Shown: positions 1-12,339, counted from the first letter of the stretch. The stretch: 64,000 nt of DNA from Falsiroseomonas frigidaquae (GCF_012163145.1 NZ_JAAVTX010000003.1:682001-746000); one strand, 5' to 3'. The notes: generated from the letters alone by a model not told the origin. Numbers and translations are program-made.

Positions 1-924
1 CTGCTGTATGGCGAGCACGACCGCAACCTGGCCCGGATGGAAGTCCGGCTCGGCATCCGCCTTGGCAGCCGGGGCAACCGCCTGACCATCACCGGCGCGC
101 CGGAGCGGACCGATGTGGCGGAAGCGGCGCTGATGGCGCTGTGGCGACGATTGCAGAAGGGGGAGCCGGTGGGCAGCGCGGAGGTCGAGGCGGCGATGCG
201 GATGGCGGAGGGGGTGCAGGAAAGTGACCCCCGCCTGCCGCTGCAGGACCTGCCGGCGATCCGCACCCGCAAGGGCGCCATCGCGCCGCGCACCCCGGCC
301 CAGGCCGCCTATATCGATGCGCTGGCGCGCAGCGAGATGGTATTCGGCGTCGGCCCGGCCGGCACCGGCAAGACCTACCTCGCCGTGGCGCAGGGCGTGG
401 CGCTGCTGCAGGCCGGGCGTGTCGACCGCATCGTGCTGTCGCGCCCCGCGGTGGAGGCCGGCGAGAAGCTCGGCTACCTGCCGGGCGACCTGAAGGAGAA
501 GGTCGACCCCTATCTCCGCCCGCTATACGACGCGCTGCACGACATGATGCCCGCCGAGCAGCTCACCCGTCGCATGGCGGCCGGCGAGATCGAGGTGGCG
601 CCGCTGGCCTTCATGCGCGGCCGCACGCTGGCGCATTGCTACGCCATCCTGGACGAGGCGCAGAACACCACCGCCGCGCAGATGAAGATGTTCCTCACGC
701 GAATGGGTGAGGGCAGCCGCATGGTCATCACCGGCGACCCGACCCAGGTGGACCTGCCGCCGGGCCAGCGTTCGGGGCTTGCCGAGGCGCTCTCCATCCT
801 CTCGGGGGTGGACGGCATCACGGTGGCGAGATTTGCCGAAGAGGATGTGGTAAGGCATCCCTTGGTTGCGCGCATCGTCGCCGCATATGGTCGGATGGAC
901 CAGGCGGCGCGCGGGCGTGGATGA
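1..924 (+). CDS. ybeZ: PhoH-family ATPase (YbeZ), 5' end cut by window
   Basis: PhoH/YbeZ-type P-loop ATPase that works with the RNase YbeY in RNA metabolism. The reading frame is open from base 1, and the residues before the first ATG (base 37) read LLYGEHDRNLAR, which is typical PhoH N-terminal sequence, so the true start lies upstream of the window. Counting from the first visible codon, Walker A GPAGTGKT is near residues 118-125 and Walker B (AILDEAQN) near 215-222; both look intact. It is followed in the same direction by ybeY and ybeX, the widespread ybeZYX arrangement. Family assignment is firm; the RNA-related role is known from family context, not seen directly here. Confidence 0.95.
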   Translation: MLYGEHDRNLARMEVRLGIRLGSRGNRLTITGAPERTDVAEAALMALWRRLQKGEPVGSAEVEAAMRMAEGVQESDPRLPLQDLPAIRTRKGAIAPRTPAQAAYIDALARSEMVFGVGPAGTGKTYLAVAQGVALLQAGRVDRIVLSRPAVEAGEKLGYLPGDLKEKVDPYLRPLYDALHDMMPAEQLTRRMAAGEIEVAPLAFMRGRTLAHCYAILDEAQNTTAAQMKMFLTRMGEGSRMVITGDPTQVDLPPGQRSGLAEALSILSGVDGITVARFAEEDVVRHPLVARIVAAYGRMDQAARGRG

Positions 925-984
925 GTTGTTCGGTGACGGTCCTTCACACAGGGCGGATCGGGCACCGGGGGCATTTGGAGAGCG

Positions 985-1512
985 ATGGAACCGTTAAGTA
1001 GACATCCCGGCTCGGGCGCGGAGGCCCGGGCCGGGATGCAGAGCGAGGATGCGGGCATTACCGTCGTCCTCGCCACCCAGGGATGGCGTGCTGCCGTGCA
1101 TCACCCGGAAGCGCTTGCCCGCCGTGCCGTGGCCGCGGCCCTGCGGGAAGCCGGCGCCGCCGGCGCCGTCACCGTGCTGCTGACCGACGATGCGGAGGTC
1201 AAGCGCCTCAACACCGGGCATCGCGACAAGGCCAAGCCGACCAATGTGCTGTCCTTCCCGGGCGGCCTGCCGGGCCACCTGGGCGACATCGCCTTGGCGC
1301 TGGGCGTGGTGCGGCGGGAAGCCCGGGAAGCCGGGCGCAGGCCGGCGGACCATCTGGCGCATCTCGTCGCCCATGGTGCCCTGCATCTGGCTGGTCACGA
1401 TCACCTGGATGCCGGCGAGGCGCGGCGCATGGAACAGGCGGAGGCGCGCGTGATGCGCCGCCTCGGCCGCCCCAACCCCTGGAAGGAGGGCCGGGGACGG
1501 CCAGCGACATGA
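985..1512 (+). CDS. ybeY: YbeY endoribonuclease / rRNA maturation factor
   Basis: Single-strand-specific metallo-endoribonuclease involved in 16S rRNA 3'-end maturation and ribosome quality control. The zinc-binding signature HxxxHxxxxxH is intact at H130, H134 and H140 (HGALHLAGHDH), after the conserved TNVLSFP stretch. The 175-aa length is usual. I chose ATG 985 because a GGAG lies about 6 bases upstream; M18 (base 1036) is possible, as the first 20 residues are poorly conserved. The stop overlaps the ybeX start (ATGA), so the two are translationally coupled. Confidence 0.95.
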   Translation: MEPLSRHPGSGAEARAGMQSEDAGITVVLATQGWRAAVHHPEALARRAVAAALREAGAAGAVTVLLTDDAEVKRLNTGHRDKAKPTNVLSFPGGLPGHLGDIALALGVVRREAREAGRRPADHLAHLVAHGALHLAGHDHLDAGEARRMEQAEARVMRRLGRPNPWKEGRGRPAT

Positions 1513-2447
1513 GCGGCAACGGAGACCATGCGGGCCACGCGACCCCGATCGAGCGCCGCAACAGCCTGCTCTGGCGGATCCAGGGCCTGCTGCGCCGGCG
1601 CACCGCGGACACCGTGCGTGACCAGGTCGAGGAACTGCTGGAAGGCCGGCAGGAGGAAGGCGCCCCGAACGACCCGGACCACCTCGGCGGCGGTCTGGAC
1701 CTGAATGAGCGCGCGCTGCTCGGCAATGTGCTGCGGCTGCGCGACAAGGCGGCCTATGACGTGATGGTGCCGCGCGCCGACATCCTGGCGATGCCGGAGG
1801 ATCTGACACTCGACCAGGCGATCCGCCTGATCCAGCGCGAGGGCCATAGCCGCTTCCCGGTGTACCGGGAGAACCTCGATGACATCGTCGGCATGGTGCA
1901 CATCAAGGATGTCTTCGCCGCGGTGGGGCGGGACCCGGATACCTTCTCGCTGAAGGCCATCCTGCGCCGGCCCCTGTTCGTGGTGCCGACGATCCCGGTG
2001 CTGGACATGCTGCTGCAGATGCGCGCCGCGCGCATCCACATGGCGCTGGTCGTGGATGAATACGGCGGCATCGACGGGCTGGTGACCATCGAGGATCTGG
2101 TGGAGACCATCGTCGGCGATATCTCCGACGAGCACGACGAGGTGGCGCCCGCCACCATCCAGGACCGCCCGGACGGCACGGTGGAACTGGACGCCCGCAC
2201 CACGGTCGAGGCCTTCGAGCAGAAATTCGGCGCAGTGCTGACCGATGAGGAGCGCAGCGCGGATATCGACACGGTGGGCGGGCTGATCTTCACCCTGGCC
2301 GGGCGGGTTCCGGCCCGAGGGGAGCTGATCTCGCACCCATCCGGCCTCGAATTCCGCGTGCTGGACGCCGATCCGCGCCGCATCCGCCGGCTGCGGGTCC
2401 GCCGCCCCGGTGCTGCCGGAGAGCCGGCCCGCCAGGCGGCCGAATGA
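1509..2447 (+). CDS. ybeX: CorC/HlyC-type CBS-domain protein (YbeX)
   Basis: 312-aa CBS-pair protein of the CorC/YbeX family. A short charged N-terminus is followed by the family sequence VMVPRADI near residue 84, two CBS domains (about 90-212) and a C-terminal CorC_HlyC domain (about 225-305) with the VGGLIF signature. It lacks the membrane domain of full-length HlyC/CorC transporters, so it is the soluble YbeX type, linked in other bacteria to ribosome biology or magnesium/cobalt handling. The start at 1509 overlaps the ybeY stop by 2 bases. In many proteobacteria the next gene is lnt; here the operon ends and lnt sits about 30 kb away. Confidence 0.92.
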   Translation: MSGNGDHAGHATPIERRNSLLWRIQGLLRRRTADTVRDQVEELLEGRQEEGAPNDPDHLGGGLDLNERALLGNVLRLRDKAAYDVMVPRADILAMPEDLTLDQAIRLIQREGHSRFPVYRENLDDIVGMVHIKDVFAAVGRDPDTFSLKAILRRPLFVVPTIPVLDMLLQMRAARIHMALVVDEYGGIDGLVTIEDLVETIVGDISDEHDEVAPATIQDRPDGTVELDARTTVEAFEQKFGAVLTDEERSADIDTVGGLIFTLAGRVPARGELISHPSGLEFRVLDADPRRIRRLRVRRPGAAGEPARQAAE

Positions 2448-2480
2448 AAAACCCTCTCCCCCCGTTTGCGGGGGAGAGGG
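2447..2480 (-). terminator. Rho-independent terminator for glf operon
   Basis: An 11-bp perfect stem (2452-2462 with 2470-2480, CCCTCTCCCCC / GGGGGAGAGGG) with a 7-base loop. Read on the minus strand it is followed by TTTTT (2447-2451). It sits just past the glf stop and also abuts the ybeX stop, so it may work partly in both directions. Confidence 0.75.
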
Positions 2481-2488
2481 CTTCCCGG

Positions 2489-3658
2489 TCAGTCGCCAGC
2501 GGCCACCCGACCGGCGGCGATCTCATCGTTCACCGCCATCGGCGGCACCACCTTCTGGATGCGCTCGAAGGTGGCCAGCGCCTGACCGACGACCTGGTCC
2601 ATGTTGTAGTAGCGATAGGTCGCCAGCCGGCCGACGAACCAGGTCTCCCGCTCCGCATCCGCCAGCGCCTCATACTTCTTGTAAAGCGCCTGGTTCTCGG
2701 GCCGCGGGATCGGATAGTAGGGGTCGCCCTCGGCAGAGGGGAATTCGTAGGTCACGCTGGTCTTCGGATGCACCTGGCCGGTCAGGTACTTGTATTCCGA
2801 GACGCGGGTGAAGGGCGTGGATTCCGCCGGGTGGTTCACCGTGCCGGTCGGCAGCGCCTGTTCCTGGTCCAGCGTCTCATGCTGGAAGCGCAGGCTGCGA
2901 TAGGGCAGGCGGCCGTAGCGGTGGCCGAAATACTCATCCACCGGCCCGGTCCAGATCACCCGGCGGAAGCTGAAGCGCTTTCGCGCCTCGGCGAATTCCA
3001 TCCCGGTGCGGATCGTGATGTTCGGGTGGTCCAGCATGCGGCTGAACATGGCCGTGTAGCCATCCCGCGGCATCGCCTGGAACCGATCGGTGAAGTAGCG
3101 GTCGTCCCGGTTGGTGCGCGTCGGCACGCGCGCCGTGACGGATTTGTCCAGTTCGCTCGGGTCCAGCGCCCATTGCTTGCGCGTGTAGCCGCGGAAGAAC
3201 AGCTCGTACAATTCGCGGCCGACCTTGCCGACCACCACATCCTCGCTCGATCGCACCTGCTCGACCTGCTCGGCGCGTTCCGCGAACCAGGCTTCGAGCT
3301 GGTCCTCGGTCAGTTCCAGCCCATACAGGCGGTTGATGGTGTCGAGGTTGATCGGCATCGGCACCTGCACCGTCTGCCCCGTGCTGGGGCTGACCACCTC
3401 GGCCAGCACGCGGTGCTCATAGGGGCGCCAGTCGGTGAAGCGCGACAGATGCGTGAACACCGCCTCGCTGTTGGTGTGGAAGATGTGCGGGCCGTAGCGG
3501 TGGATCATCACCCCGGCCTGATCCGCGTGGTCATAGGCGTTGCCGCCGATGTGGTCCCGCTTGTCGATCACCAGCACCCGGTCGCCGCGGGACGCCGCAA
3601 GGCGCTCCGCCAGCACGGAACCGGCGAAGCCGGCACCCACGACGAGCCAATCAAACAT
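2489..3658 (-). CDS. glf: UDP-galactopyranose mutase
   Basis: Flavoenzyme converting UDP-galactopyranose to UDP-galactofuranose, the donor for Galf in surface polysaccharides. The N-terminal FAD-binding motif GAGFAG is at residues 8-13, and family blocks RYGPHIFHT and FFRGYTRKQWALDP are present; 389 aa is the usual length. Its start overlaps the end of the upstream glycosyltransferase by 8 bases, so the two are probably co-transcribed and functionally linked in glycan synthesis. Confidence 0.95.
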   Translation of the reverse strand: MFDWLVVGAGFAGSVLAERLAASRGDRVLVIDKRDHIGGNAYDHADQAGVMIHRYGPHIFHTNSEAVFTHLSRFTDWRPYEHRVLAEVVSPSTGQTVQVPMPINLDTINRLYGLELTEDQLEAWFAERAEQVEQVRSSEDVVVGKVGRELYELFFRGYTRKQWALDPSELDKSVTARVPTRTNRDDRYFTDRFQAMPRDGYTAMFSRMLDHPNITIRTGMEFAEARKRFSFRRVIWTGPVDEYFGHRYGRLPYRSLRFQHETLDQEQALPTGTVNHPAESTPFTRVSEYKYLTGQVHPKTSVTYEFPSAEGDPYYPIPRPENQALYKKYEALADAERETWFVGRLATYRYYNMDQVVGQALATFERIQKVVPPMAVNDEIAAGRVAAGD

Positions 3659-4841
3659 TCGCCACCCCCGATGCCATCGCCGTTGCCGGCACCGCGCCGG
3701 CGCCCGCCCGTTCCGGAACCCGCAGCAGCGCGGCCATGCGCGCCCAGGTCAGGTCCCAGGAATTCTTCGCCAGCTGCAGGTCGACGCGCGCCAGGAAGGG
3801 TGCCCGCGGCCGCGCCAGCAGAGCATCCGCCTGCTCCGCCAGTTCGGCGGCGGATTCCACGATCTCGACCAGCCCGGCCTCGCCGTAGTCCCGCACCACA
3901 TCCACCACCGGCGTGGAGATCACCGGCAGGCCGGCGGCCAGGAATTCCGGCGTCTTGGTCGGGCTGATGAAGCGCGTGCTCTCATTCAGCGCGAAGGGCA
4001 TGAAGCCCATGTCCCAATGCGCCAGATACTCCGGCAGTTCGTCATAGCTGCGGCCGCCGAGCCAATGCAGGTTCGGCGCCTGCGGCAGGCTGGCGGCGTC
4101 GATCTTCACGACCGGACCCAGCATCACCAGCTGCCAATCCGGCCGCAGCGCCGCGAAGGCGGCGACCAGTTCCAGGTCCATCCGCTCATCCACCACGCCG
4201 AAGAAGCCGATGCGCGGATGCGGGATGCCGGCCAGGGAGGCCGGCTCCGCCACCGCGCCGCGGGCGCGGCCGAAATGGGCGGTATCAATGGAGGAGGGGA
4301 AGCAATGCACCCGTGGGTGCCGGTCGCGCTTCGCCTCGTACAGGCTGCGCCCGCCGGTGAAGACCAGATCGGCCCGTTCCAGCAGCCGGCGCTCCATTTC
4401 CAGCATTGCCGGCGGGGCGCCGCGGAAGGCGGAAAGCTCGTCCATGCAGTCATAGACGGTGACATCCGCCTTGATGTGGTCGGCGAAGACCAGCGCCATC
4501 GGCGTGTAGAACCAGGCCACCAGGCGGCGCCCGGCGCGTTCCGCCAGCAGCCCGTCGAGCAGCGCGCGCTGCGCGGCGAAGCTTTCCGCCACCGAGAGCC
4601 CATGCGGCAGCACGGGAACCGCGCGCAGCACACCCCCAGGTTGCGGCGAAAGGTCCAGCCGCGCGGCGGCGATCGGCTCCTCGCGCGGTTCCTCGAAGAA
4701 GATTACCTCATGGTCCTGCGCCGCGCGCGTCATCAGGTGCTGCGGGCGCTGGAAGACGAAGTCCCAGCGAAGATGCGAGAGGCAGAGCAGCACGGACCGT
4801 GCCTCACCGCCGTTACCTGTCGGGGGAGCAGCCATTGTCAT
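3651..4841 (-). CDS. Glycosyltransferase of the type paired with Glf
   Basis: 396-aa glycosyltransferase. The N-terminal block LSHLRWDFVFQRPQHLM is characteristic of a group-1 (GT-B) transferase subfamily often found beside glf. The C-terminal half carries the donor-site region (SPTKTPEFLAAGLPVISTPV). An earlier in-frame ATG exists at 4940, but I chose 4841 because AGGAG lies about 8 bases upstream and conserved sequence begins soon after. Coupled to glf, so a galactofuranose-related role is plausible; donor and acceptor cannot be read from sequence. Confidence 0.85.
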   Translation of the reverse strand: MTMAAPPTGNGGEARSVLLCLSHLRWDFVFQRPQHLMTRAAQDHEVIFFEEPREEPIAAARLDLSPQPGGVLRAVPVLPHGLSVAESFAAQRALLDGLLAERAGRRLVAWFYTPMALVFADHIKADVTVYDCMDELSAFRGAPPAMLEMERRLLERADLVFTGGRSLYEAKRDRHPRVHCFPSSIDTAHFGRARGAVAEPASLAGIPHPRIGFFGVVDERMDLELVAAFAALRPDWQLVMLGPVVKIDAASLPQAPNLHWLGGRSYDELPEYLAHWDMGFMPFALNESTRFISPTKTPEFLAAGLPVISTPVVDVVRDYGEAGLVEIVESAAELAEQADALLARPRAPFLARVDLQLAKNSWDLTWARMAALLRVPERAGAGAVPATAMASGVANV

Positions 4842-5012
4842 CCTGGTCTCCTGTGTCCAGCATCCGGGCACGCGAGACCCCTCCGCCGCGGCCCGTTTGG
4901 GCCGCCGCTCCGGACCTGCTGGATGTCCTGATGCAGGCAAAACGCGCGATGCTGCGCTGCGGTTCCAGCCGAGGCCGGAACGGGAATCAGCCGTCGCGCC
5001 GTTGATCTCAGC

Positions 5013-5750
5013 TCAGGAGAATTGCGTCCGTTGCAGCACCGGGTCGGCCGGCAGCCCGGCGATCTCCCGGATCAGCTTGCGCCGCACGGCCTGGCCGAAA
5101 TCGGCGAAATCCTCGGCCGCGATCATGAAGGCGCCGGGCCCGCCGATCACGCTCTCCCGGTAGTAGATGTCGAGCGGGATGGGCGGGCGGCGGCCGAAGG
5201 TCGGGCGGTCGTTCAGGATCGGCAGCCCGTTGATGGTGATGCCCTCCGCCACCGCGCGGTCGCGCGCTTCCTCGGCCGGCGGGCCGCTGTTGTTGACCCC
5301 GTCGCCGGAGACATCGATCACCCGGCGCGTCGCCTCGAAGGGACATTCCGCCAGGGTGCGGCGGGAGAATTCAATACCGCCGGAGATCGAGGTCCAGGAC
5401 AGCGAGGCCCGCGGCGCCTCCGCCAGGCCGGTGGCCCAGACCTCCGCCTGCATCTGGCTGCCGATGCGGGTCCAGGGCAGCACGAGGCGCTGGTATTCCA
5501 GCCCCGCCCATTCGACATAGGCGACCGCGACGCCACCCATCATGCCGCCGCGGATCGCCTCCACCAGCCGCGGATCGACCATGGCGTTGCGGTAGCCTTC
5601 GCGCTGCAGCCGTGCCTCATCCTCATCGATCGAGCGGCTGACATCGACGGCAAGCACCAGCGCCACATCGACCGGTTCATTTGCCCGGCTGCCCTCAGGA
5701 CGAAGCGCGGCCGCGGCACCCGCCGCGGCGAGAAGGGACCTGCGGTACAT
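5013..5750 (-). CDS. DUF1194 protein, exported von Willebrand A-like
   Basis: 245-aa protein of the alphaproteobacterial DUF1194 family, with a vWA-like fold. An N-terminal signal peptide (MYRRSLLAAAGAAAA) precedes the MIDAS-type metal site DVSRSID near residues 36-42 and the second conserved block IDVSGDGVNNSG. I placed the start at 5750 because GGGAGG precedes that ATG by about 6 bases; an upstream ATG at 5810 lacks this. It stands alone between the glycan genes and holA. The function is unknown; a periplasmic protein-binding role is inferred from the vWA fold. Confidence 0.85.
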   Translation of the reverse strand: MYRRSLLAAAGAAAALRPEGSRANEPVDVALVLAVDVSRSIDEDEARLQREGYRNAMVDPRLVEAIRGGMMGGVAVAYVEWAGLEYQRLVLPWTRIGSQMQAEVWATGLAEAPRASLSWTSISGGIEFSRRTLAECPFEATRRVIDVSGDGVNNSGPPAEEARDRAVAEGITINGLPILNDRPTFGRRPPIPLDIYYRESVIGGPGAFMIAAEDFADFGQAVRRKLIREIAGLPADPVLQRTQFS

Positions 5751-5863
5751 CCGCGACCTCCCGCTGCATGAACGAAGCCCATGCAACCGCAACGCGTGGC
5801 GTCGGTTCAAGCAGATAGATATTTTTCTTTGAACCGCCTTGCGCTTGGCGGTTCCGCGCAGGG

Positions 5864-6871
5864 TCAGCGACGCGCGTAGGCGGCGGCCTGGCGGGCGAGG
5901 GCGGCGATGCCGGCGCGGGCCAGCATTTCATGCACCTCCCGGAACGCGGTGGTCTTGGTCCGGCGCTCGGCCTCCAGCAGCGCCGCGCCCTGGGTCTCCA
6001 GCGCGGCCAGCGGCCAGATCCGCAGCGCCTTGTCGAAGGCGGGCTTGTGGCGGAAGAACACCGGCGGGCGCAGCACACCCGCATCGCCGGCCAGTTGCGC
6101 CTCATGCAGCCGCTGCACGTGGCGCAGCGTGGCGCGCACCACCATCACGGCATTCGCCCCTTCCGCGAAGGCGGCATCCAGCGCCCGGTCGGCGGCCTGG
6201 GCGTTGCCGGAGGTGGCGGCCATCAGCGCGGTGTCGAGATCCGCCGTCGCGCCATCGGCGACGCAGGCCATGGCGGCGGCCTCATCCACCTTGCCGTCCG
6301 GGCCGGCATGCAGCGCCAGCACCTCCACCGCGCGGCGCAGCAGCATGCGGTCCTCGCCGAGGCGGGCCGCCAGCCAGGCGAGCACCGGCGGGTCTGCCTG
6401 CACGCCCTGTTCGCGCAGCAGGCGGCTGATGGTGCCGGCCAGTTCCTCCGGCCTTTCGCGGTAGCAGGGCACCACCATGACATCCGGCGCGGCCTCCGCC
6501 ATGGCGCGCAGCTTGGACCGGGCGGTCATCTCGCCGCCTTCCAGCAGCAGCAGCGCATCCCCGGCGCCGGCCAGCGCGTCCTTCAGCGCCGCGGCATGCG
6601 CATCCGTCGCGTCACGCAGGCGGACCACGCGGCGGCCGCCGGTCATTGCCAGCGCCGCCGCTTCCCCGGCCAGCGCGCCGGGGCGGGCGGCTTCGTCCCG
6701 GCTCAGCTCGGCCAGGCGGAAAGGGTCGGGGGTGGGGCCGAGCACCGCGCGCACCAGCGTTTCCGCCCGCTCCCGCGCCAGGCCGGCATCGTCACCATGC
6801 AGCAGCACGGCGCGGGTGGCGCCAGGATCGGCGAGGAAGGCGCCGGTACGCTTCGGGTCGAGCTTCGCCAT
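5864..6871 (-). CDS. holA: DNA polymerase III subunit delta
   Basis: 335-aa clamp-loader delta subunit, which opens the beta sliding clamp. The N-terminus (AVLLHGDDAGLARERAETL) and the helical C-terminal collar region match the HolA pattern. Last gene of a minus-strand run DUF3576-leuS-lptE-holA, an order conserved in many alphaproteobacteria; it starts 6 bases after the lptE stop. Confidence 0.92.
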   Translation of the reverse strand: MAKLDPKRTGAFLADPGATRAVLLHGDDAGLARERAETLVRAVLGPTPDPFRLAELSRDEAARPGALAGEAAALAMTGGRRVVRLRDATDAHAAALKDALAGAGDALLLLEGGEMTARSKLRAMAEAAPDVMVVPCYRERPEELAGTISRLLREQGVQADPPVLAWLAARLGEDRMLLRRAVEVLALHAGPDGKVDEAAAMACVADGATADLDTALMAATSGNAQAADRALDAAFAEGANAVMVVRATLRHVQRLHEAQLAGDAGVLRPPVFFRHKPAFDKALRIWPLAALETQGAALLEAERRTKTTAFREVHEMLARAGIAALARQAAAYARR

Positions 6872-7502
6872 CGCCGATCAGCGGATGGCAGGCGTCAGCC
6901 CGGGCACCAGTTCCGGCCGAGCGGGCTGCACCACCATGGGGCTCGCGCCCTGCGCTGGGGCGGGCCCACCCTGCGCCAAGCCGGCGGCGCCAGCCTCCCG
7001 CCTGCGGAAATCCACCGCGATGCGGGTGACGACCAGCTCGGCCAGCAGCTCCGCCAACCGCTGTTCCGCCACTTCCCGGCTGCTGTCGGCGGCGAAGAAC
7101 TGGTTGGGCGGAATGTTGTAGGCCTCGATGCTGCGCTCGATGCCGGAGGCCAGCGTCTCCGGCGGCGGACCGATCCGCGCCAGCAGCCAATTGGCGGTGC
7201 CGATGTAGCGCACCCGCGTGGCGGTGCCGTCGCGCTGGATGCCGACGCCCTCCGCCTGCAGATTAGGCGACAGCCGCAGCTCATACAGCGGCTGGTCCGG
7301 GCCGGAGACGCTCTGGCCCATGCGCTGGTAAAGCGCACGCCGCAGAAGCTGGCCAAACCGCTCCTGGATGACGGTGACGCGGATGCGGGACAGCTCCGCC
7401 CGCATCTCCCCGCCGGCGCCGCCGCCATAGAGGGGCCGGAAGCCGCAGCCGCCCAGCGCCAGCAGGCCGAGCCCGCCGAGCAGCCGGCGGCGCGAGAAGG
7501 AT

Positions 7503-10145
<2,643 letters not shown>

Positions 10146-10232
10146 CGTGCTGCGGTGCGCTGGCCTGGGTTGGGTTCTCCGGCATAGAACCCCCGCGCTG
10201 CCCTGGGAAGGGCGGCGCGGGGCGGCATGGTC

Positions 10233-10787
10233 CTACCGCGCGGCGGCGGTGGACTGGGCGCGCAGTTCGCGTGCCCGGGCGAGCACCTGATCCTCAAGCT
10301 CCGAGGCCGTGCCGGCGGAGACCGGGACATCCACCCAGGCATTGCCGCGCAGTTCCTGCCGGAACAGCGCCACGCGCACGCCATCCGAGCGGAGCTGGCG
10401 GCCGAGGATATAGGCGGTGGCGCGGAAGCGCTCGCTGGGGTTGCCCGGGGGCGAGTACCAATCCGTGATCAGCACGCCGCCGAAGGGGTCGGCGGAGGAC
10501 AGAGGCATGAAGGACAGCGTATCCAGCGCCGCGCGCCAGAGGAAGGCGTTCACGCCGATGCCGACGCCACCCTGGTCGGCGCCGCCGCGCTGCTGGCTGC
10601 GGTCGGTGCCGAACAGCAGGATACCGTCGCTGCCGCCGAGCCGCCCACGCACCTGGTCCCGCCGGCGGTCGGAGCTGTATTCGTCGAGTTCGGGCGTGCG
10701 GACATTGCCTTGGAGCGCGCTGCACGCCGCCAGCAGCGTTCCGGTCAGGCCCACCATCATCAGTCGCGTCAGGCGCATCTTTCCCAT
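10233..10787 (-). CDS. DUF3576 lipoprotein
   Basis: 184-aa conserved alphaproteobacterial protein of unknown function, typically encoded just upstream of leuS as here (88-base gap). A lipoprotein signal peptide (LMMVGLTGTLLAAC) gives a predicted acylated Cys at residue 22. The conserved core includes LWRAALDTLSFMPLSSADPFGGVLITDWY. Probably an envelope protein. Start could be M1 (10787) or M4 (10778). Confidence 0.87.
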   Translation of the reverse strand: MGKMRLTRLMMVGLTGTLLAACSALQGNVRTPELDEYSSDRRRDQVRGRLGGSDGILLFGTDRSQQRGGADQGGVGIGVNAFLWRAALDTLSFMPLSSADPFGGVLITDWYSPPGNPSERFRATAYILGRQLRSDGVRVALFRQELRGNAWVDVPVSAGTASELEDQVLARARELRAQSTAAAR

Positions 10788-10879
10788 CCTGGCCCGGCGG
10801 GGGCCTTTTCTGCGGATGGTCTTACCCTTCCAGCGCCCGATCGCAAAGCCGGGGGTGCAATGGCGGGGCGGTGAACATG

Positions 10880-10910
10880 AAAAAGGGACGGCAGGTTTCC
10901 CTGCCGTCCC
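10880..10910 (-). terminator. Rho-independent terminator of the porin gene
   Basis: Perfect 10-bp stem GGGACGGCAG / CTGCCGTCCC (10885-10894 with 10901-10910), 6-base loop, followed on the minus strand by TTTTT (10880-10884). It lies 26 bases past the porin stop, giving the porin its own transcript end before DUF3576. Confidence 0.85.
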
Positions 10911-10936
10911 CCTTCAGGCTAGCCGATCCGGAAGGA

Positions 10937-12133
10937 TCAGAAGGCCAGGCGCGTGCCGAGGATGAACACGTCGATGCTGCGGTTGCGGTAGTTGGCCGCA
11001 ACGTTGGCCGCACCGAACGGACGGACGTTCTCGTCCTCGATGTTGGTGTAGTTCGCGAAGACTTCGAGGCCCGGGGCCACGGTGTACACGGCGCCAACGC
11101 CGACCGCCTGCTGCTCACGATCGCCAGCGTCCACGCCACCGACAACGCCGTTGTCACGCTTGCCGAGCGAGTAGAAGGCGCCAACGGAGATCGCACCGGC
11201 ACGGTAGGTCGCGCCGAGGGTCCAGTTGTTGGAGTTGTCGAGGCCAGCGGCCAGACCACCACGGCCCGGAGCGGAACCCGAGTAGCGGCCCCAGATGTAG
11301 TGACCACCGACGGTGAAGCCCATCGCGGACAGGTTCAGGCCGGCCTGGTAGGCGTTCGGGTCACGCAGGGTGGAGCCCGTCGGGACATCGGCGCGCATCG
11401 CGGAGAACGCCGCGGCCACACCGACATTGCCGAAGCTGCCGCGGTAGCGGATGGCGCCGGACAGCTCGTTGCGGATGGAGCCCGCGTTCGGGTTGCGCTG
11501 CAGGGCGGCGTTGTTGGCGGCGGCCGGCTGCAGGAAGTTCTCACCCTCGTACTGGTTCGGCGCATAGCTGACGCCGAAGTCGAAGCCGAAGAACTGCGGG
11601 GACAGGTAGATGATCTTGGTGCTGTCGCTGCCGTCGTTGATCGTCGTCAGGATGTAGCGGGTGCCACCGGCTTCCGGCGCGATGAACTCGTCCCAGCCAC
11701 CCGACTCACCGAGGTTCGTCACGCCCGGGGCGGCGACCTTCAGCTGGTCGGCGGCGCTGTCGTTGTCACCGAACTGCAGGGTGCCGAGGGTCGGGGAGGA
11801 AACGAAGCCCCAGACTTCGTCGGTGTCGATGGCGGTCTGGCTGGTGTTGTTGTTATCCAGCTGCAGCTCGATCTCGGCACCGTAGGACAGGCCGTTGGCC
11901 GCCTTGCCGCGCACGATCACGCTGATTTCCATGTCGGAGCGGAAGTCGACCTTGGAGCGGGAAGCGGGCAGGCCGGTGATCGCCGCAGTGTCGAAGTTGT
12001 CGTCGACGTAGCCGCCGGTGAACTCGAAGTAGCCGCCCACGCGAACCGTCGGAGCCGTCTGCGCCTGGGCCACACCCATGCCCATCAGCGCGGCGCCAAC
12101 CACCGCGGTGGTGCCCAGCAGAATCTTGCGCAT
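10937..12133 (-). CDS. Outer-membrane porin
   Basis: 398-aa outer-membrane beta-barrel porin for passive diffusion of small solutes. A clear Sec signal peptide (MRKILLGTTAVVGAALMG, cleavage near AQAQ at about 24) is followed by alternating amphipathic strands (VRVGGYFEFTGGYVDD) and a terminal Phe (LGTRLAF), the usual C-terminal signal for barrel assembly. ATG 12133 has GGAGGAGG upstream and replaces a longer in-frame ATG at 12226. The nearly uniform C/G-ending codons and the dedicated terminator suggest high expression. Confidence 0.92.
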   Translation of the reverse strand: MRKILLGTTAVVGAALMGMGVAQAQTAPTVRVGGYFEFTGGYVDDNFDTAAITGLPASRSKVDFRSDMEISVIVRGKAANGLSYGAEIELQLDNNNTSQTAIDTDEVWGFVSSPTLGTLQFGDNDSAADQLKVAAPGVTNLGESGGWDEFIAPEAGGTRYILTTINDGSDSTKIIYLSPQFFGFDFGVSYAPNQYEGENFLQPAAANNAALQRNPNAGSIRNELSGAIRYRGSFGNVGVAAAFSAMRADVPTGSTLRDPNAYQAGLNLSAMGFTVGGHYIWGRYSGSAPGRGGLAAGLDNSNNWTLGATYRAGAISVGAFYSLGKRDNGVVGGVDAGDREQQAVGVGAVYTVAPGLEVFANYTNIEDENVRPFGAANVAANYRNRSIDVFILGTRLAF

Positions 12134-12247
12134 ATCTAAAAACCTCCTCCTGCGCCGGGTGGCCCCCGGCATGCGACGACCCGCCTGCCCCCCTCGGCAG
12201 GACGCCGCCACCAGGTTCCCCCCCAATGGCAGTCAGGTCCGGGGCGG

Positions 12248-12277
12248 ATAATGATCCCGGCGCTGCGGACAGGGCAA
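12248..12277 (-). promoter_or_regulatory. Possible sigma70-type promoter for porin
   Basis: On the minus strand TTGCCC (12277-12272) and CATTAT (12253-12248) are separated by 18 bases, each 4/6 to consensus, about 115 bases upstream of the porin start. CATTAT lies in an otherwise GC-rich gap. Tentative. Confidence 0.3.
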
Positions 12278-12339
12278 CGGCACAGCAGCGACTGACGCGA
12301 CTTCCTTGAGACAGTGTGGCGAATGGGCAACAAGGGTGT